A stretch of 6,413 bases of DNA from CAZUFB01 sp048173955 (lineage in GTDB: Bacteria > Actinomycetota > Coriobacteriia > Coriobacteriales > UMGS124): NCBI GenBank assembly GCA_048173955.1, contig DBEYOB010000165.1, positions 1 to 6,413 on the forward strand, given 5' to 3'. Both the position numbers and the translations under genes were made by a program. Positions 6,145 to 6,413 of the stretch are shown here, one piece after another. Positions within the stretch are counted from its first letter, which is position 1; every line of letters begins with the position of its first letter. Below the pieces are notes generated by a model. It did no database searches. It saw only the letters and a program-made list of their open reading frames with translations, and had not been told where the DNA came from.

Positions 6145-6277
6145 GGCGGCTGTGCGGGCGGCAGAGAGACGGCCGTGCGGGCTGAGAAGACCGGGGGCGG
6201 CGGGGAGACGGCTGTGCGGGCAGTGGGGAGACGGCTGTGCGGGCAGTGGGGAGACGGCCGTGCGGGCTGACGGCTGT
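6145..6277. repeat. direct array of 15-bp GACGGCTGTGCGGGC motifs
   Basis: Copies start at 6145 (one mismatch), 6168 (T to C), 6207, 6230 and 6253 (T to C), with a 9-bp partial copy at 6269-6277. Spacing is 23 bp in three of the four steps and 39 bp in the other. Three adjacent 23-bp units (6202-6224, 6225-6247, 6248-6270) begin GGGGAGACGG. The open frames across the array encode Pro/Ala/Arg/Ser-rich repeats resembling no protein I know, so I take it as non-coding repeat DNA. Confidence 0.8.
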
Positions 6278-6363
6278 CTAATTTCCGTGCATGTTGTAAA
6301 TACAACATTCGCCAACTGGGCTTTTGCTGCAAATCCTTCCGTCGGCGCATTTCTTATACACGT
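6272..6363. other. less GC-rich intergenic island without a recognised gene
   Basis: This stretch is clearly richer in A and T than the rest of the window (runs such as CTAATTTCC, TTGTAAATACAAC and TTTCTTATAC), as control regions in GC-rich genomes often are. TATACA at 6355-6360 could be a -10 element, but no -35 at usable spacing was found on either strand. It may serve a gene lying to the right of the window. Confidence 0.4.
6291..6308. promoter_or_regulatory. operator-like palindrome
   Basis: ATGTTGTA and TACAACAT are perfect 8-base arms around AA, giving an 18-base dyad typical of a dimeric helix-turn-helix repressor site. The regulator is not identifiable from this window. The TGTA..TACA order is the reverse of the TACA..TGTA order of BlaI/MecI operators, so it should not be assigned to that family. 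Confidence 0.55.
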
Positions 6364-6413
6364 GTCAGCCCGCACAGCCGTCGCCCCCTCCCGCACAGCC
6401 GTCATCGCCAGGG

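Larger units (their letters stand above)
6253..6382. repeat. 19-bp inverted repeats flanking a less GC-rich island
   Basis: The sequence at 6253-6271 is the reverse complement of 6364-6382 with one mismatch in 19. The arms enclose 92 bases (6272-6363). The arms are themselves copies of the 15-bp motif family plus a shared 4-bp extension. A further inverted copy lies at 6389-6403. ACACGTGT (6358-6365) is an 8-bp palindrome at the inner edge of the right arm. No transposase or target-site duplication is seen. Confidence 0.75.

Noticed and set aside
6145..6270. CRISPR array or plasmid iterons
   Set aside because: The period is 23 bp with spacing too short for spacers, the intervening bases are repeats too, and there is no cas or replication gene.
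6060..6405. Minus-strand open frames with repeated Pro/Ala/Arg/Thr/Ser segments
   Set aside because: They are translations of the 23-bp DNA repeats and differ in each frame; no ribosome binding site or family resemblance.

Overview
The window is very GC-rich and protein-dense, with strong G/C preference at third codon positions. Its gene set (an ECF-type vitamin transporter, an M56/BlaR1-like membrane peptidase, D-serine dehydratase and a Mn2+ exporter under a yybP-ykoY riboswitch) fits a high-GC Gram-positive bacterium. A gut member of the Coriobacteriia/Eggerthellaceae is my best guess, but this rests on composition and gene style, not on a marker gene.

Left part, plus strand (1-1453): the 3' portion of an ECF transporter ATPase whose start lies off the left edge. 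It overlaps by ATGA with a membrane S component carrying an SNFFFGQGPWTPWQM motif, the type predicted or shown to import cobalamin. The two genes are translationally coupled, and the T component is presumably upstream.

Middle, plus strand (1597-4926): a 657-residue BlaR1/MecR1-like M56 zinc metallopeptidase with an intact HEXXH and E..CDE site and a large extracytoplasmic C-terminal domain that is not a penicillin-binding domain. No BlaI/MecI repressor gene accompanies it. After 42 bases comes dsdA, a complete PLP-dependent D-serine ammonia-lyase.

Right part, minus strand (5036-6090): mntP, convergent with dsdA. It has an unusually long repeat-built acidic loop in the middle of the protein. 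Its leader of about 300 nt holds, in transcript order, an extended -10 promoter, a yybP-ykoY Mn2+ riboswitch, an intrinsic terminator, and four 15-bp tandem repeats that create in-frame Shine-Dalgarno/AUG pairs ahead of the conserved start. The leader sequences allow a three-strand transcription switch consistent with Mn2+ turning export on.

Right edge (6091-6413): no gene that I can support. It contains a family of 15-bp motifs (five direct copies, mostly at 23-bp spacing, then two inverted copies) flanking a less GC-rich island that carries an operator-like palindrome.
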